Part shown: positions 1 through 9,392 of the stretch, piece after piece
Layout of the letters: each line of letters opens with the position of its first letter
Position numbering within the stretch: position 1 is the stretch's first letter
Assembly (NCBI GenBank): GCA_013202495.1
Contig: JABMQQ010000026.1
Location: forward strand, 1-57,893
DNA length: 57,893 bases
Reading direction: 5' to 3'
From: Fidelibacterota bacterium
GTDB lineage: Bacteria; Fidelibacterota; UBA8477; JABMPR01
Translations under genes and position numbers: made by a program
Notes under the pieces: model-generated
Databases searched by the model: none
The model's input: the letters and a program-made list of their open reading frames with translations, nothing else
What the model was told of the DNA's origin: nothing

Positions 1-8
1 GAATTGAA

Positions 9-1568
9 ATGAAGAAGGATATCTTTATAAACCAAACAAATAAGGAAACACGGATTGCCATACATGAGCATGACGTACTGGTTGAACTTTATGTGGAAAA
101 ACCTGAAAACATTAGGATTGTTGGCAATATCTATAAGGGTGTTGTCGAGAATGTTTTGCCTGGAATGCAGGCCGCTTTTGTTGATATCGGTATTGGAGCC
201 AATGCGTTTTTACCCTTTTCAGAAGTAGAAGGTGAATCCTTTCTCCTGGATCAGGATGACGACGATGATGATGATGCCAAACCAAAACGCAGTAACCGCG
301 GTCGATCAAGAAACCAGAGCCATCGCCACGATCACAGAAGACCCAACGCGCCAAAACTAAAGACTGGACAACAGATTCTTGTCCAGGTCATCAAAGAACC
401 ATATATGGGTAAAGGCGCCCGAGTTACTACCAACATATCTTTGCCAGGTCGCTTCCTGGTCCTGGTACCCAATTCAAATTCAATCGGTATCTCTCGCAAA
501 ATATATAATAATTTTGAACGTCGTCGCCTACGTCGCAGCTGTCAGGAAATGAAACCTGAAGGATTTGGTCTAATTGCCAGAACCGTTACTGAAGGCAAAG
601 ATGATGAGGCTCTGGGTGCCGATTTAAACAACCTCATGGACTCCTACAAGCGCATGGAGAAGGTGGTAAAAAGTAAACCGGGTCCAGTGCTAGTCTATAA
701 AGACATGGAGACGGTTTCAAGTCTCATTCGAGATCTTTTCACCAATGATGTCCAAAGGGTCGTCGCAGATAATAAGGGTATGTACAAACAGATCAGCAGC
801 TATCTCAAAGGTGCAGCTCCACAATTGCTGGATCGTCTCATTCATTATAATAAAAAATTACCCCTGTTTGATGCCTACAATGTCCAGAAGGGTATTGATG
901 TATCCATGGCTCGGAAAGTGGGTATGAAGAGTGGTGCCTCAATTGTCATTGAACAAACCGAAGCTCTGGTGTCCATCGATGTAAACTCAGGAAAATTTAT
1001 TGGTCGCAAGGATCATGAAGCCAATGCGGTGAAAATCAATCTGGAAGCTGCCCGTGCGATTGCCCAGCAATTACGACTGCGAGATTTGGGCGGTTTGATT
1101 GTCATTGACTTTATTGACATGTCCCGCGAAGACAATAAGAAGAAAGTTTATTACGAACTCCGTCGAGAGCTGCGCAAAGATAGGGCTAAGGTTGCAGTAA
1201 GCTACATTTCCGATTTTGGTCTTCTGGAAATGACCCGTCAACGCATTCGTCTCAGCCTACTGCTCTCAGCAACTGAGGAATGTCCAGTGTGTAAAGGACG
1301 CGGTCGTATCATGTCTAAAGCGGCCCTTACCACACAAATCGAAGGTTGGTTCCGCCGTTTTCATTCTAAAAAGCGTGAATTCAGACTTCAACTTGTTGTC
1401 AACCCAGAACTGGCAAAATTTTTAAGATCTGGTCGTAAAAATGTGGTGCGTTCAATTCAGTGGCAGCATTTTATCAAAGTTGAAATTATCGAGGATGAAT
1501 CCAAAAATATGGATGAATTCCGGGTCATCAGTAAGAAACAAGGTAAGGACATCACTGACGATTATTGA
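9..1568 (+). CDS. rng: Ribonuclease G/E family endoribonuclease
   Basis: Single-strand endoribonuclease of the RNase E/G family, which processes rRNA precursors and degrades mRNA in the cytoplasm. An S1 RNA-binding domain occupies roughly residues 35-140. The Mg2+-binding aspartates are D324 (SIDVNSG) and D367 (VIDFIDM), and the Zn-link CPVC pair is C425/C428 followed by KGRGR, all as the family requires. At 519 residues it is RNase G sized and lacks the long C-terminal scaffold of RNase E. The S1 domain carries an unusual insert: an acidic run with seven Asp in a row at about 83-89, then an Arg/His-rich stretch to about 115. The start is the first ATG of the window; an upstream gene may lie outside it. 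The next gene begins 20 bases downstream. Confidence 0.95.
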   Translation: MKKDIFINQTNKETRIAIHEHDVLVELYVEKPENIRIVGNIYKGVVENVLPGMQAAFVDIGIGANAFLPFSEVEGESFLLDQDDDDDDDAKPKRSNRGRSRNQSHRHDHRRPNAPKLKTGQQILVQVIKEPYMGKGARVTTNISLPGRFLVLVPNSNSIGISRKIYNNFERRRLRRSCQEMKPEGFGLIARTVTEGKDDEALGADLNNLMDSYKRMEKVVKSKPGPVLVYKDMETVSSLIRDLFTNDVQRVVADNKGMYKQISSYLKGAAPQLLDRLIHYNKKLPLFDAYNVQKGIDVSMARKVGMKSGASIVIEQTEALVSIDVNSGKFIGRKDHEANAVKINLEAARAIAQQLRLRDLGGLIVIDFIDMSREDNKKKVYYELRRELRKDRAKVAVSYISDFGLLEMTRQRIRLSLLLSATEECPVCKGRGRIMSKAALTTQIEGWFRRFHSKKREFRLQLVVNPELAKFLRSGRKNVVRSIQWQHFIKVEIIEDESKNMDEFRVISKKQGKDITDDY

Positions 1569-1588
1569 TGTCGTTCTGAGGAGGTTGT

Positions 1589-2050
1589 ATGAGTAAAGCT
1601 GAGAAACTGGCAAAAGAGATTTTTAGTGATCAGGATTTGCAGGATGTATCTGCTGCCATAAATACATTTGAAGGTCGTACGAGTGGTGAGATTGTCATAA
1701 GTTTCAATACCACCTCCCACAATCAACCCTACAAAACTGCCAAGCGAATATTCGAAAAAGCTAAACTTCATGAGACCAAAGAGCGCAATGCGACTTTGAT
1801 AGTTCTTTTTCTCTCTGAACATAAATTTGCTGTGTATGGCGATGTGGGTATTCACGAAAAGGTCCCCACAGATTTCTGGGAAGCAACTGTGGATGAGATG
1901 AGAACTCTATTTGCCCAGGGCAACATGCGTGAAGGTTTGTTGGCGGGGATCCAAAAGCTGGGTGAAAATCTCGCCAAATATTTCCCTGTTTCTGAAGATG
2001 ATGTCAACGAATTAAGCGATGATATTAAATTTGGTGATAGTGATGAGTGA
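1589..2050 (+). CDS. TPM-domain protein, soluble form
   Basis: A 153-residue protein resembling the TPM domain (Pfam TPM_phosphatase; TLP18.3, Psb32 and MOLO-1 family). The features seen are TSGEIVISF near residues 31-39, a hydrophobic strand NATLIVLFLSEHKFAVYGDVGIHE, and a C-terminal helix ending in an acidic tail. Most family members are secreted or membrane anchored. This one has no signal peptide and no membrane segment, so it is probably cytoplasmic. A strong ribosome site (GAGGAGG) lies just before the ATG. It sits between rng and the kinase gene, overlapping the kinase by 8 bases, so the three are likely one transcript. Function is unknown; phosphatase activity is known only for some distant homologues. 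Confidence 0.75.
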   Translation: MSKAEKLAKEIFSDQDLQDVSAAINTFEGRTSGEIVISFNTTSHNQPYKTAKRIFEKAKLHETKERNATLIVLFLSEHKFAVYGDVGIHEKVPTDFWEATVDEMRTLFAQGNMREGLLAGIQKLGENLAKYFPVSEDDVNELSDDIKFGDSDE

Positions 2051-3395
2051 GGCCTGTAATCTTACCCACGTTTTTAAGCGTGATGGAACCTATGTTCCCT
2101 ATTCCCGCAAACGTATCAGCAATGCTATTTATCGAGCAGCCGTTGCTGTAGGTGGACGTGACAAAGACAAGACTGATGAACTCTCTTTGAAAATTGAGGG
2201 TATTATCTGTAAAAACTATTCTGTGGAACATCCTCCCATGGTGGAGCAGATTCAGGATATTGTCGAGAAGGTCCTCATTGAAGAGGGTCATGCGTCAGTA
2301 GCCAAACATTTCATTGTATATCGTGCAACCCAGAATGAAAAACGTAAAGCCAAGCTTAGCAAAAGCACCGTTCATACTGGGAATATTCCCTATCAAAAGA
2401 TTTATGAGGTATTGGTCTGGGCTTCGGACCATGATCTCAATTCCGTCGAGAAATTGAACCAACGTATCGCCAGGGGTGAATTTGCTCAGATATGTCTGGA
2501 ATCGGATGAGGCTTACGAATACGATGTTCAGGCAGCTGCAGAACTTATCACAGAACGTGATGGGGATACTCGGATCGTTGTCGTCGCAGGTCCATCCTCA
2601 TCAGGAAAAACCACCACCACTCGCAAGCTGGCTCATTACCTGTCAAAAAAAGGCATGGGTCTGGTTGAGCTGAATGTTGACCACTACTTTTTTGACCTGG
2701 CAATGCATCCTGTTGATGAATTTGGTGATCATGATTTCGAGACACCCCAAGCTTTAGATCTGGCACTCATCAACAAGCATATCAAACAATTGCTGGCCGG
2801 TGAAGAAGTAATGACGCCGTCATATGATTTCAAGACGGGTACGAGAATTTTGGAACAGATTCCCATGAAGATCAAGCCCACGGATGTGATCCTCATCGAT
2901 AGTCTCCACGGACTCTACGGTGACATGCTCAATGGCATCGATGAGAGCACAGTCTTCAAAGTATATATTGAGACCTTGCTACAGATGAAGGGGGTCAACG
3001 GAAAATTTATTCGTTGGACCGATTTGAGACTCATGCGACGCATGATTCGAGATGAACAGCATCGTGCTTATGATCCACGACAAACATTGACACACTGGCA
3101 TTACGTCCGCAATGCAGAACTGCGAAACATCCTACCTTATATCAAGACTGCTGACTATGTCATCAATGGAGCGGTTCCCTACGAATTGCCAGTAATGCGA
3201 AATCGGCTGCTGGAGCATTTCAAGGAGTGGGAACAGGACTATAAGGATGATCCCCGTCGTGTAGATGCCTATCTGAGAGCAAAAAGGGTGCGGGAAATGC
3301 TTGAGTCTGTCACTCCAGTTACAGATGAATCGCCCATCCCTGAAACCTCACATTTTCGAGAGTTTATTGGCGGTAGCATTTACGATGTGCATTAG
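2043..3395 (+). CDS. ATP-cone / uridine kinase-like (PRK family) fusion
   Basis: A 450-residue protein with two recognisable parts. Residues about 5-100 look like an ATP-cone, the nucleotide-sensing domain of ribonucleotide reductases and NrdR (VFKRDGTYVPYSRKRISNAI, then the EEGHASVAKHFIVYR end). Residues about 175-400 form a P-loop kinase of the phosphoribulokinase/uridine kinase family, with Walker A GPSSSGKTTTT at about 183-193, the LNVDHYF substrate segment and the VILIDSLHGLY strand. I infer a nucleoside or sugar-phosphate kinase regulated by (d)ATP; the substrate cannot be read. An in-frame ATG exists at 2019, but 2043 is preferred because it sits in a GTGATG overlap with the upstream stop. 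Fusions of an ATP-cone to this kinase family are uncommon. Confidence 0.82.
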   Translation: MSEACNLTHVFKRDGTYVPYSRKRISNAIYRAAVAVGGRDKDKTDELSLKIEGIICKNYSVEHPPMVEQIQDIVEKVLIEEGHASVAKHFIVYRATQNEKRKAKLSKSTVHTGNIPYQKIYEVLVWASDHDLNSVEKLNQRIARGEFAQICLESDEAYEYDVQAAAELITERDGDTRIVVVAGPSSSGKTTTTRKLAHYLSKKGMGLVELNVDHYFFDLAMHPVDEFGDHDFETPQALDLALINKHIKQLLAGEEVMTPSYDFKTGTRILEQIPMKIKPTDVILIDSLHGLYGDMLNGIDESTVFKVYIETLLQMKGVNGKFIRWTDLRLMRRMIRDEQHRAYDPRQTLTHWHYVRNAELRNILPYIKTADYVINGAVPYELPVMRNRLLEHFKEWEQDYKDDPRRVDAYLRAKRVREMLESVTPVTDESPIPETSHFREFIGGSIYDVH

Positions 3396-3481
3396 GATAA
3401 ATCCCTGATAATCCGTCAGCTCGTTTTGATTTTGAGTTTATAGACACGCATAAAAAGGGGGCTTGAATATAGAGGGAAGCA

Positions 3482-4939
3482 ATGAACCTTTTATTACGAG
3501 TGATCTTATTGATGTTCTGCATCCAAAAACTGCTTCCTCAAACTCCGTTTGAATCCCTTTTATCAACGCTTGATACGGTTTCCAGCCCCGCCAATAAACA
3601 ATCACATATTGATAGTTTCATGACACAAGCCCGTCTAGGTAGCATACCCATTATTAACGATTCTATCGTGACATTTATACACCTGACGAATGAGGAGAAC
3701 GTTGCTATCGGGGGTGATTTCAATAACTGGGCGGCAAGTTTTAAAAGACCTATTAATCATGTTGACAGCACAAATTTATGGTATCACCAGCAAGTGTTTG
3801 AGCCAAATGCCCGCTTTGACTATGCCTTTTTTATCGATAGTGAATTCGTCAGGGATCGAGAAAACCCTCGCTCTGCAACCGGATACATTAGCGCTGCTTC
3901 TGAACTAGCCATGCCTGACTATGAACACCCCTGGGAAATTGAATTTAATGAATCTGTGCCTGAGGGTCATCTGGAAACTGCTCTCCTTGAATATTTTGCC
4001 AATGATATAGATAAAGCCTACCGAGTAAATACATATTTACCCCCTGGTTATGATTCATTAAAGGAAGGTGGTTATCCAGTCGTCTATTTTCAGGATGGAA
4101 GTGGATACTTAAGCCAAAGTGGAGCGAGAGCAAAAAACATCATCAATAACCTTATTTTCTATCAAGAAATTGAACCATTAATCTCAGTTTATGTGAATCC
4201 GCATAATCGTGGTCTAGAATATTTAATGGGTCAGAAAGACACATACGCAGAATTTTTTGCCAGACATCTTACGGCTCATATTGATAGCATGTACAATACG
4301 ATTGAGAGTCCTGAAGGTCGTCTGGTTGTGGGACCTTCGTATGGAGGTAATATTAGCGCATATATCGCCTACCAGTACTCAGCCATATTTGGAAACTGTG
4401 GCTTGAATTCGGCAGCATTTCGTCCTTCCTATGATGTTTTCAGGCTATTGGCGGATGGTCCGCCCAAAAACGTAGACTTTTATGCCATCTGGGGAACTTA
4501 CGAACACCCTATACATCTCGATCTACGGGCTCTGAGAGATATACTGCTGGATAAAGGCTATACCTTTAATTGGGCTGAATATCCCGAGGGGCATAATTGG
4601 GGATTCTGGCGTGCCAGGGTTGATGATATCTTAAAATATTTCTATCCGTATATTGAGGATGAACCTGTGATTCCACAGAAATTCGCATTAAGACAGAATT
4701 ATCCAAACCCATTTAATCCGATTACAAAAATTAGTTATGACCTTAAGCAGGCGGGTAGCGTAAGTCTGAAAATTTATGATGTCTTGGGTCGAGAAATAAT
4801 CACGCTGATTGAGAATCATCAAAACTCAGGTTCATATCAGATTACATTTAGTGCAGGTGATCTAGCCAGCGGCGTATATTTTTATCGGCTTGACACAGAG
4901 TACTATTCTGGTGTTCGTAAAATGCTTTTACTTAAATGA
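3482..4939 (+). CDS. Secreted esterase (EsteraseD/Fes-like) with T9SS tail
   Basis: A 485-residue exported protein. An N-terminal signal peptide (about 1-19) is followed by an early-set immunoglobulin-like domain of the CBM48/enterochelin-esterase type (about 45-135, with IGGDFNNWA). An alpha/beta-hydrolase of the putative esterase family spans about 150-385. The nucleophile is S286 in GPSYGG (a GxSxG variant) and the likely catalytic histidine is H371 in EGHNWGFWR. The C-terminus from about 405 is a T9SS sorting domain (NYPNPFNP, ending KMLLLK), so the protein is probably exported through the outer membrane and anchored or released. A good ribosome site (GAGGGA) precedes the ATG. The substrate is unknown; feruloyl, acetyl-xylan or siderophore esters are all possible. 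Confidence 0.85.
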   Translation: MNLLLRVILLMFCIQKLLPQTPFESLLSTLDTVSSPANKQSHIDSFMTQARLGSIPIINDSIVTFIHLTNEENVAIGGDFNNWAASFKRPINHVDSTNLWYHQQVFEPNARFDYAFFIDSEFVRDRENPRSATGYISAASELAMPDYEHPWEIEFNESVPEGHLETALLEYFANDIDKAYRVNTYLPPGYDSLKEGGYPVVYFQDGSGYLSQSGARAKNIINNLIFYQEIEPLISVYVNPHNRGLEYLMGQKDTYAEFFARHLTAHIDSMYNTIESPEGRLVVGPSYGGNISAYIAYQYSAIFGNCGLNSAAFRPSYDVFRLLADGPPKNVDFYAIWGTYEHPIHLDLRALRDILLDKGYTFNWAEYPEGHNWGFWRARVDDILKYFYPYIEDEPVIPQKFALRQNYPNPFNPITKISYDLKQAGSVSLKIYDVLGREIITLIENHQNSGSYQITFSAGDLASGVYFYRLDTEYYSGVRKMLLLK

Positions 4940-4949
4940 TGGCTCAAGT

Positions 4950-5726
4950 ATGAATTTCTTAAAAAAATGGTTTTTCCGCTGGTCGTTTATAGATATTCCT
5001 GTATTCGGTATTGGTCTGGCATTGATGATATACTATTTCAATGGTCTGGAGGGGGCAAAATCAGAAGCCGTCTTTATGGAATCTATTGTCCCCAATATTG
5101 GAACAGAGTTATTGGGAGTCTGGTTAAGTGTGAGAATCATTGAATCAGTCTTGCGCGGTAGGCAGAAACGAAGCCGTCTGCGAGCTCAACTCATTGATAA
5201 CATGAATTATTTGGTGACCCTGATCAGAGGAATTGCACCTCATTTTGAGCAGCAGACTATTGATCATCTGAGTTCGGAGCTGAAGTGGTTTGAGGAGATG
5301 AAAGATTATCGGATCAGCGGAACCTCGGAGCAGACCATCGAATTAATCAATGAAGTAACCAGAAAATACGCCCAGGCTGCCAATGAAGCCTCGAAGATCA
5401 ACCCCCTGCGAGATGAAATCAATGATCTCTTTCTGTTTAACCCCCTCATGCTTGAAAATCCCCTGATTAAAGAACTTCATGATATTTATCGCAGGCAGAA
5501 TTATACCCGAATTATTGTTAAGCGTATTGATAGTAGAATTAAAAGATACAGAGAAAAGATGGCTGACCTTGACTTGTCTAGTGAGCTTCGAAAGGAAGAG
5601 GAAACCATCCTGAAGATTGAGGAATATTCAGCAATTCTAAAAGTTTACATCGCCATCACACTCGATGCGGAAGCTGCTGTGGTTGAAGCCCGCGCTGCGG
5701 TCTTAAATCGGGAATATAATTTCTAG
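4950..5726 (+). CDS. Membrane protein with cytoplasmic helical domain, unknown function
   Basis: A 258-residue protein I do not recognise. Residues about 12-30 (IPVFGIGLALMIYYFNGL) and about 45-65 (VPNIGTELLGVWLSVRII) are probable membrane helices. The remainder is charged and helical with coiled-coil character (KRIDSRIKRYREKMADL, LRKEEETILKIEEY), so it probably faces the cytoplasm. An in-frame ATG at 4890 lies inside the upstream esterase gene; the ATG at 4950, 10 bases after that gene's stop, is the better start. It could be co-transcribed with the esterase and the YihY gene that follows. Confidence 0.7.
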   Translation: MNFLKKWFFRWSFIDIPVFGIGLALMIYYFNGLEGAKSEAVFMESIVPNIGTELLGVWLSVRIIESVLRGRQKRSRLRAQLIDNMNYLVTLIRGIAPHFEQQTIDHLSSELKWFEEMKDYRISGTSEQTIELINEVTRKYAQAANEASKINPLRDEINDLFLFNPLMLENPLIKELHDIYRRQNYTRIIVKRIDSRIKRYREKMADLDLSSELRKEEETILKIEEYSAILKVYIAITLDAEAAVVEARAAVLNREYNF

Positions 5727-5794
5727 ATAAATCCTACCTCATCATGAAAAGAAATTGATCGCAGAATTTAATTTTGTAGGTTCTCTGAATAATT

Positions 5795-6739
5795 ATGAAT
5801 GACCAGCATCACTTTTACTATAGAAAACAATTCCGCTGGATAGTACCCTATATAAATAGAGCCAAACAGGTGTCATTTCCTGGTTTCGATCGGGTTCCAG
5901 TATTCAATGTACTTTTATTTTTCTTTAGAGGCATTCGTGATGGCCGGGTGATTTCAAGAGCGGAGGCTGTCTCCTTCAATCTGGTTTTAGCTGTTTTTCC
6001 AGCCATTCTCTTTCTCTTCACCCTCATACCTTTGATCCCCATCGATAACTTTCAAAGTGATCTGCTCCTGATGATTCAATCTCTTTTACCAGCCAGTACC
6101 TATGTCGTGGTTCAGAGAATCATTGAGGATATTATCACCATCAAGCATGGTGGATTATTGTCATTTGGTTTCGCCTTTGCCATGGTCTTTTCAACCAACG
6201 GTATTGTTGCTCTCATAGATGCCTTTAACGTGTCGATCCATGTTGAGGAAAGTCGAACTTGGCTGATGCAGCGAGCCGTAGCCTTAGTACTGGTGGTTTC
6301 TCTCTTCTCCCTGGTAACCATAGGTGTTTCTCTCATGACGATCACCCACAGACTCATGGATTTCCTGGTCCTCAAAGAACTCATGATACAAGGCTGGTTC
6401 TATTACCTGGTCAATATCGGTAAATGGGTTGTTATCCTGGGTGTTTTCTATTTTGCCTACTCCTTTCTTTATTACTGGGGCCCTTCAAAAAAAAGTCAAT
6501 ACAGATTCATCTCAGCCGGGGCAAGTCTGGCAACGGCCCTGTCAATTTTGATTACCACCGGTTTTGGTTTCTATATTGATCATTTCAGTCGCTACAACGC
6601 ACTCTATGGATCCATAGGAACCCTGCCCATTATCATGTTGATGATCTTTTGCTATGCGCTTGCCATCATTATTGGTTTTGAGCTAAATATCGGAATTGTA
6701 GCCGCTCGTAAGCTCCACGTTACAGAAATAAAGAGCTAA
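5795..6739 (+). CDS. YihY/BrkB family inner-membrane protein
   Basis: A 314-residue polytopic membrane protein with about six hydrophobic helices. It matches the YihY/virulence factor BrkB family by the opening pattern SRAEAVSFNLVLAVFPAILF after an amphipathic N-terminus, and by the conserved tail helix with GSIGTLPIIMLMIFCYALAIIIGFELN. The family was once called ribonuclease BN by mistake; its real role is unknown, with transport or envelope functions suggested. The N-terminal 40 residues are basic and cytoplasmic. The gene is followed by an intergenic dispersed repeat, so the transcript may end here. Confidence 0.88.
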   Translation: MNDQHHFYYRKQFRWIVPYINRAKQVSFPGFDRVPVFNVLLFFFRGIRDGRVISRAEAVSFNLVLAVFPAILFLFTLIPLIPIDNFQSDLLLMIQSLLPASTYVVVQRIIEDIITIKHGGLLSFGFAFAMVFSTNGIVALIDAFNVSIHVEESRTWLMQRAVALVLVVSLFSLVTIGVSLMTITHRLMDFLVLKELMIQGWFYYLVNIGKWVVILGVFYFAYSFLYYWGPSKKSQYRFISAGASLATALSILITTGFGFYIDHFSRYNALYGSIGTLPIIMLMIFCYALAIIIGFELNIGIVAARKLHVTEIKS

Positions 6740-6757
6740 CCACCCCTGGACATTGAG

Positions 6758-6890
6758 GTGTCATCCTGCCTGCCAAGTCGAAGCTGTGAGGCGTAGACTG
6801 GAGGTTCTCGAAGGACGAAAATTCCACCATGTGATATCAACCTCCGGTTGCGACCCCTCGATAAACTCAGGATAGGCAGGCACAACCATC
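6758..6890. repeat. Intergenic nested inverted-repeat element
   Basis: Most of the 214-base gap between the YihY gene and the CotH gene. It contains an outer inverted pair TGCCTGCC (6767-6774) / GGCAGGCA (6875-6882) and an inner pair GGAGGTT (6800-6806) / AACCTCC (6839-6845), so the stretch could fold into a long hairpin. The wording CCTCGATAAACTCAGGATAGGCAGG resembles degenerate dispersed repeats of the type CCTTCGACAAGCTCAGGA common in environmental bacterial genomes. A related stretch lies at 57690-57770. No coding potential is seen. Confidence 0.5.
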
Positions 6891-6953
6891 GAAAAGTCAA
6901 AAGCTTGACTAACAAATCATTTTTGAAGTCTGGATTCTGCCTAGATTATCAGC

Positions 6954-9308
6954 ATGAATATTAATATTAAAATTCTACTGCTTCTTCCACTGCTTCTGAC
7001 TGCCAATGATCTTGATTTGCTCTACGATGACAGCCAGGTTGCCATCATAGAAATAAATATGGACCCTGAAGGTCTCATTTGGATGTATGACCATGTGCAG
7101 AGCGACTCTATGCACCTTTCAACCATCCATTTCAGCAACGCCTTTATTGATGAAACCATCGAAAATGTTGGATTTCGCCTCAGGGGCAATACCTCAAGAA
7201 ATGCCCAGAAAAAATCATTCAAGATTTCCTTCAATACGTTTGAACCAGGACGAAAATTTTATGATGTGGAAAAACTGAATCTGAATGGGGAACACAATGA
7301 TCCCTCCATTATTCGCAGCAAAATAGCCTGGGATCATTATCAAAAGAATGGTATGGCCACCACCAGAGCTGCCCACTGTGCCGTGTACATCAATGATGTC
7401 TATTATGGTCTCTACATTTCAATAGAGCATATCGATGAGGAATTTCTGAAAAATCATTTTGAAGATGATACCGGAAATCTGTGGAAGTGTCTCTGGCCGG
7501 CAGATCTCACTTATAGAGGACCCAACGCCAGTGATTATCATCCCTATCAGGATGACACTCGTCCTTACGAATTAAAAACCAATGAAGACCTATATGATTA
7601 TAGTAAGCTAGCCAGATTGATCACCATTCTTCACGATACCCCCCCTGAGCTATTACCAGATTCGTTGGAGCAAGTCCTGGTGGTTCCAGATGTCTTGAAA
7701 TATGCCGCTATGAATGTCCTCATGGGGAATTGGGATGATTACTGGTTTCTGAGAAACAATTACTATCTGTATCATGATCCCAGCCTGGATCGGATTCGAT
7801 TTATTCCCTATGACTATGACAATAGTTTCGGTATTGATTGGTTCAATGTTGATTGGACTCAGGTGAATCCCTATAGCTTTATGACCATCGAAGAGTCTCA
7901 AGGCAATAGTCCAGGGTCTCGACCACTCATGGAAGAAATCATGGGCAATACCCAGTATCGAAATTTATACACACATATTCTCGAGTATTATCAGGACAAT
8001 ATCACCGACCTAAGTCTGTGGGAATTACATCTGGATAGTCTGAAGGCAATAATTGCTCCCTGGGCGGAGTTTGATACCTACAGAACGCTGGACTATGGTT
8101 TTAATATCTCAGATTTTCACCAATCCTATTCATCCAACCCTTACAATAACCAGCATGTCAAAAAGGGACTCAAACAGTTTATTAATGAACGTCATGCTTC
8201 CCTTGAAAACCAACTTGTGTATGAACCCGCTCCTCCAATTATTTATGATCTTCACTATTGGCCCCTCATACCTGGACCTGATGACAGTATTTATGTTAGC
8301 GTGGCAGCATTCAGCAATGTGGGTCTGGATAGTTTAACCATTGCCTATCATCCTGGAGTATTGACGGTCGTGATGTCTTACCCAATGCATTTTGCACCTC
8401 TTGAAAACCCACAATCCATCGAAGCGTCAGATCGATGGTTAGGCGTTATTCCTCCCATGGGTGAAATGGGTCATGGCCGGTTTCAGGTTGGTGCTGTGGA
8501 TATGAATGGTCAAAGCATGCTCTATCCCCGTAGTGACTATAAATACATTCAAGTACCGGGAACCTCACTCAATCCCTTGCGCATCAATGAATTTCTGGCA
8601 GACAATGTGACAACAAATCCTGATGCAAATGGAGAATATGATGATTGGCTAGAAATTTTTAATCCTAGTCCCTCACCCATCTATTTAGGTGGTATGTATC
8701 TCACTGATGATCCCTCCAACCTTACGAAATGGATGTTCCCCTTTGGTGGGGTAGTATTGGGGTCTGGAGGGCATTTACTGGTTTGGTGTGACGAGGATCA
8801 GGAACAGGCAGACCTGCATTGCAATTTCAAGTTGAGCAGGAGTGGGGAGTTCATTGCCCTGGTTGATACCGACGGACTGACCATAGTTGATGCGCTGAAT
8901 TTTGGAGCCCAACAACAGGACATTTCATATGGGAGATCACCAGATGGGGGAGATCAATGGGCATCTTTTGATACCCCAAGTCCGGGATCTACCAATAGTA
9001 CCAGCGACACTGATGTAAGCAGGGTGTTGCCAGGAGATTTTTATCTGAATAATTATCCCAATCCCTTTAATGCAGGAACCACAATTAGATACCAACTTTC
9101 AGAAAAGGGTCCAGTCAATTTGAACATCATAAGTCTCAGGGGTGGTGAAGTTAAATCGCTTCATCAGGGATTACAAAATAGTGGTGAATATTCCATTCAA
9201 TGGGATGGTCTCGATCAAACAGGAAGCAATCTTCCAGCAGGGATCTATTTTGTGAACCTGGAGCAGAGAAACTTCACTACGACACACAAAATTTTGCTTT
9301 TAAAATAA
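6954..9308 (+). CDS. CotH-kinase family protein with lamin-tail domain and T9SS tail
   Basis: A 784-residue exported protein. A short signal peptide (about 1-17) is followed by a CotH kinase domain, about 25-400. The evidence is FRLRGNTSRNAQKKSFKISF, then the KLNLNGEHNDPSIIRSKIAW segment, YGLYISIEHIDEEF, and the metal-binding IPYDYDNSFG. CotH enzymes are atypical protein kinases that phosphorylate extracellular or spore-coat proteins. A lamin-tail domain sits at about 540-680 (RINEFLADN...YDDWLEIFNPS). The C-terminus is a FlgD-like/T9SS sorting domain with NYPNPFNAGTTI at about 700 and a KILLLK end. CotH plus lamin-tail combinations are frequent in secreted proteins of FCB and planctomycete bacteria. 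The substrate is unknown. Confidence 0.87.
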   Translation: MNINIKILLLLPLLLTANDLDLLYDDSQVAIIEINMDPEGLIWMYDHVQSDSMHLSTIHFSNAFIDETIENVGFRLRGNTSRNAQKKSFKISFNTFEPGRKFYDVEKLNLNGEHNDPSIIRSKIAWDHYQKNGMATTRAAHCAVYINDVYYGLYISIEHIDEEFLKNHFEDDTGNLWKCLWPADLTYRGPNASDYHPYQDDTRPYELKTNEDLYDYSKLARLITILHDTPPELLPDSLEQVLVVPDVLKYAAMNVLMGNWDDYWFLRNNYYLYHDPSLDRIRFIPYDYDNSFGIDWFNVDWTQVNPYSFMTIEESQGNSPGSRPLMEEIMGNTQYRNLYTHILEYYQDNITDLSLWELHLDSLKAIIAPWAEFDTYRTLDYGFNISDFHQSYSSNPYNNQHVKKGLKQFINERHASLENQLVYEPAPPIIYDLHYWPLIPGPDDSIYVSVAAFSNVGLDSLTIAYHPGVLTVVMSYPMHFAPLENPQSIEASDRWLGVIPPMGEMGHGRFQVGAVDMNGQSMLYPRSDYKYIQVPGTSLNPLRINEFLADNVTTNPDANGEYDDWLEIFNPSPSPIYLGGMYLTDDPSNLTKWMFPFGGVVLGSGGHLLVWCDEDQEQADLHCNFKLSRSGEFIALVDTDGLTIVDALNFGAQQQDISYGRSPDGGDQWASFDTPSPGSTNSTSDTDVSRVLPGDFYLNNYPNPFNAGTTIRYQLSEKGPVNLNIISLRGGEVKSLHQGLQNSGEYSIQWDGLDQTGSNLPAGIYFVNLEQRNFTTTHKILLLK

Positions 9309-9392
9309 TCAGTTCTGATATCCATACTCTTATGGATTCTATTAGGGCAATAATTAGGCAAAACTGATTGCAGCGTTTTTCAGAGAGGAATC

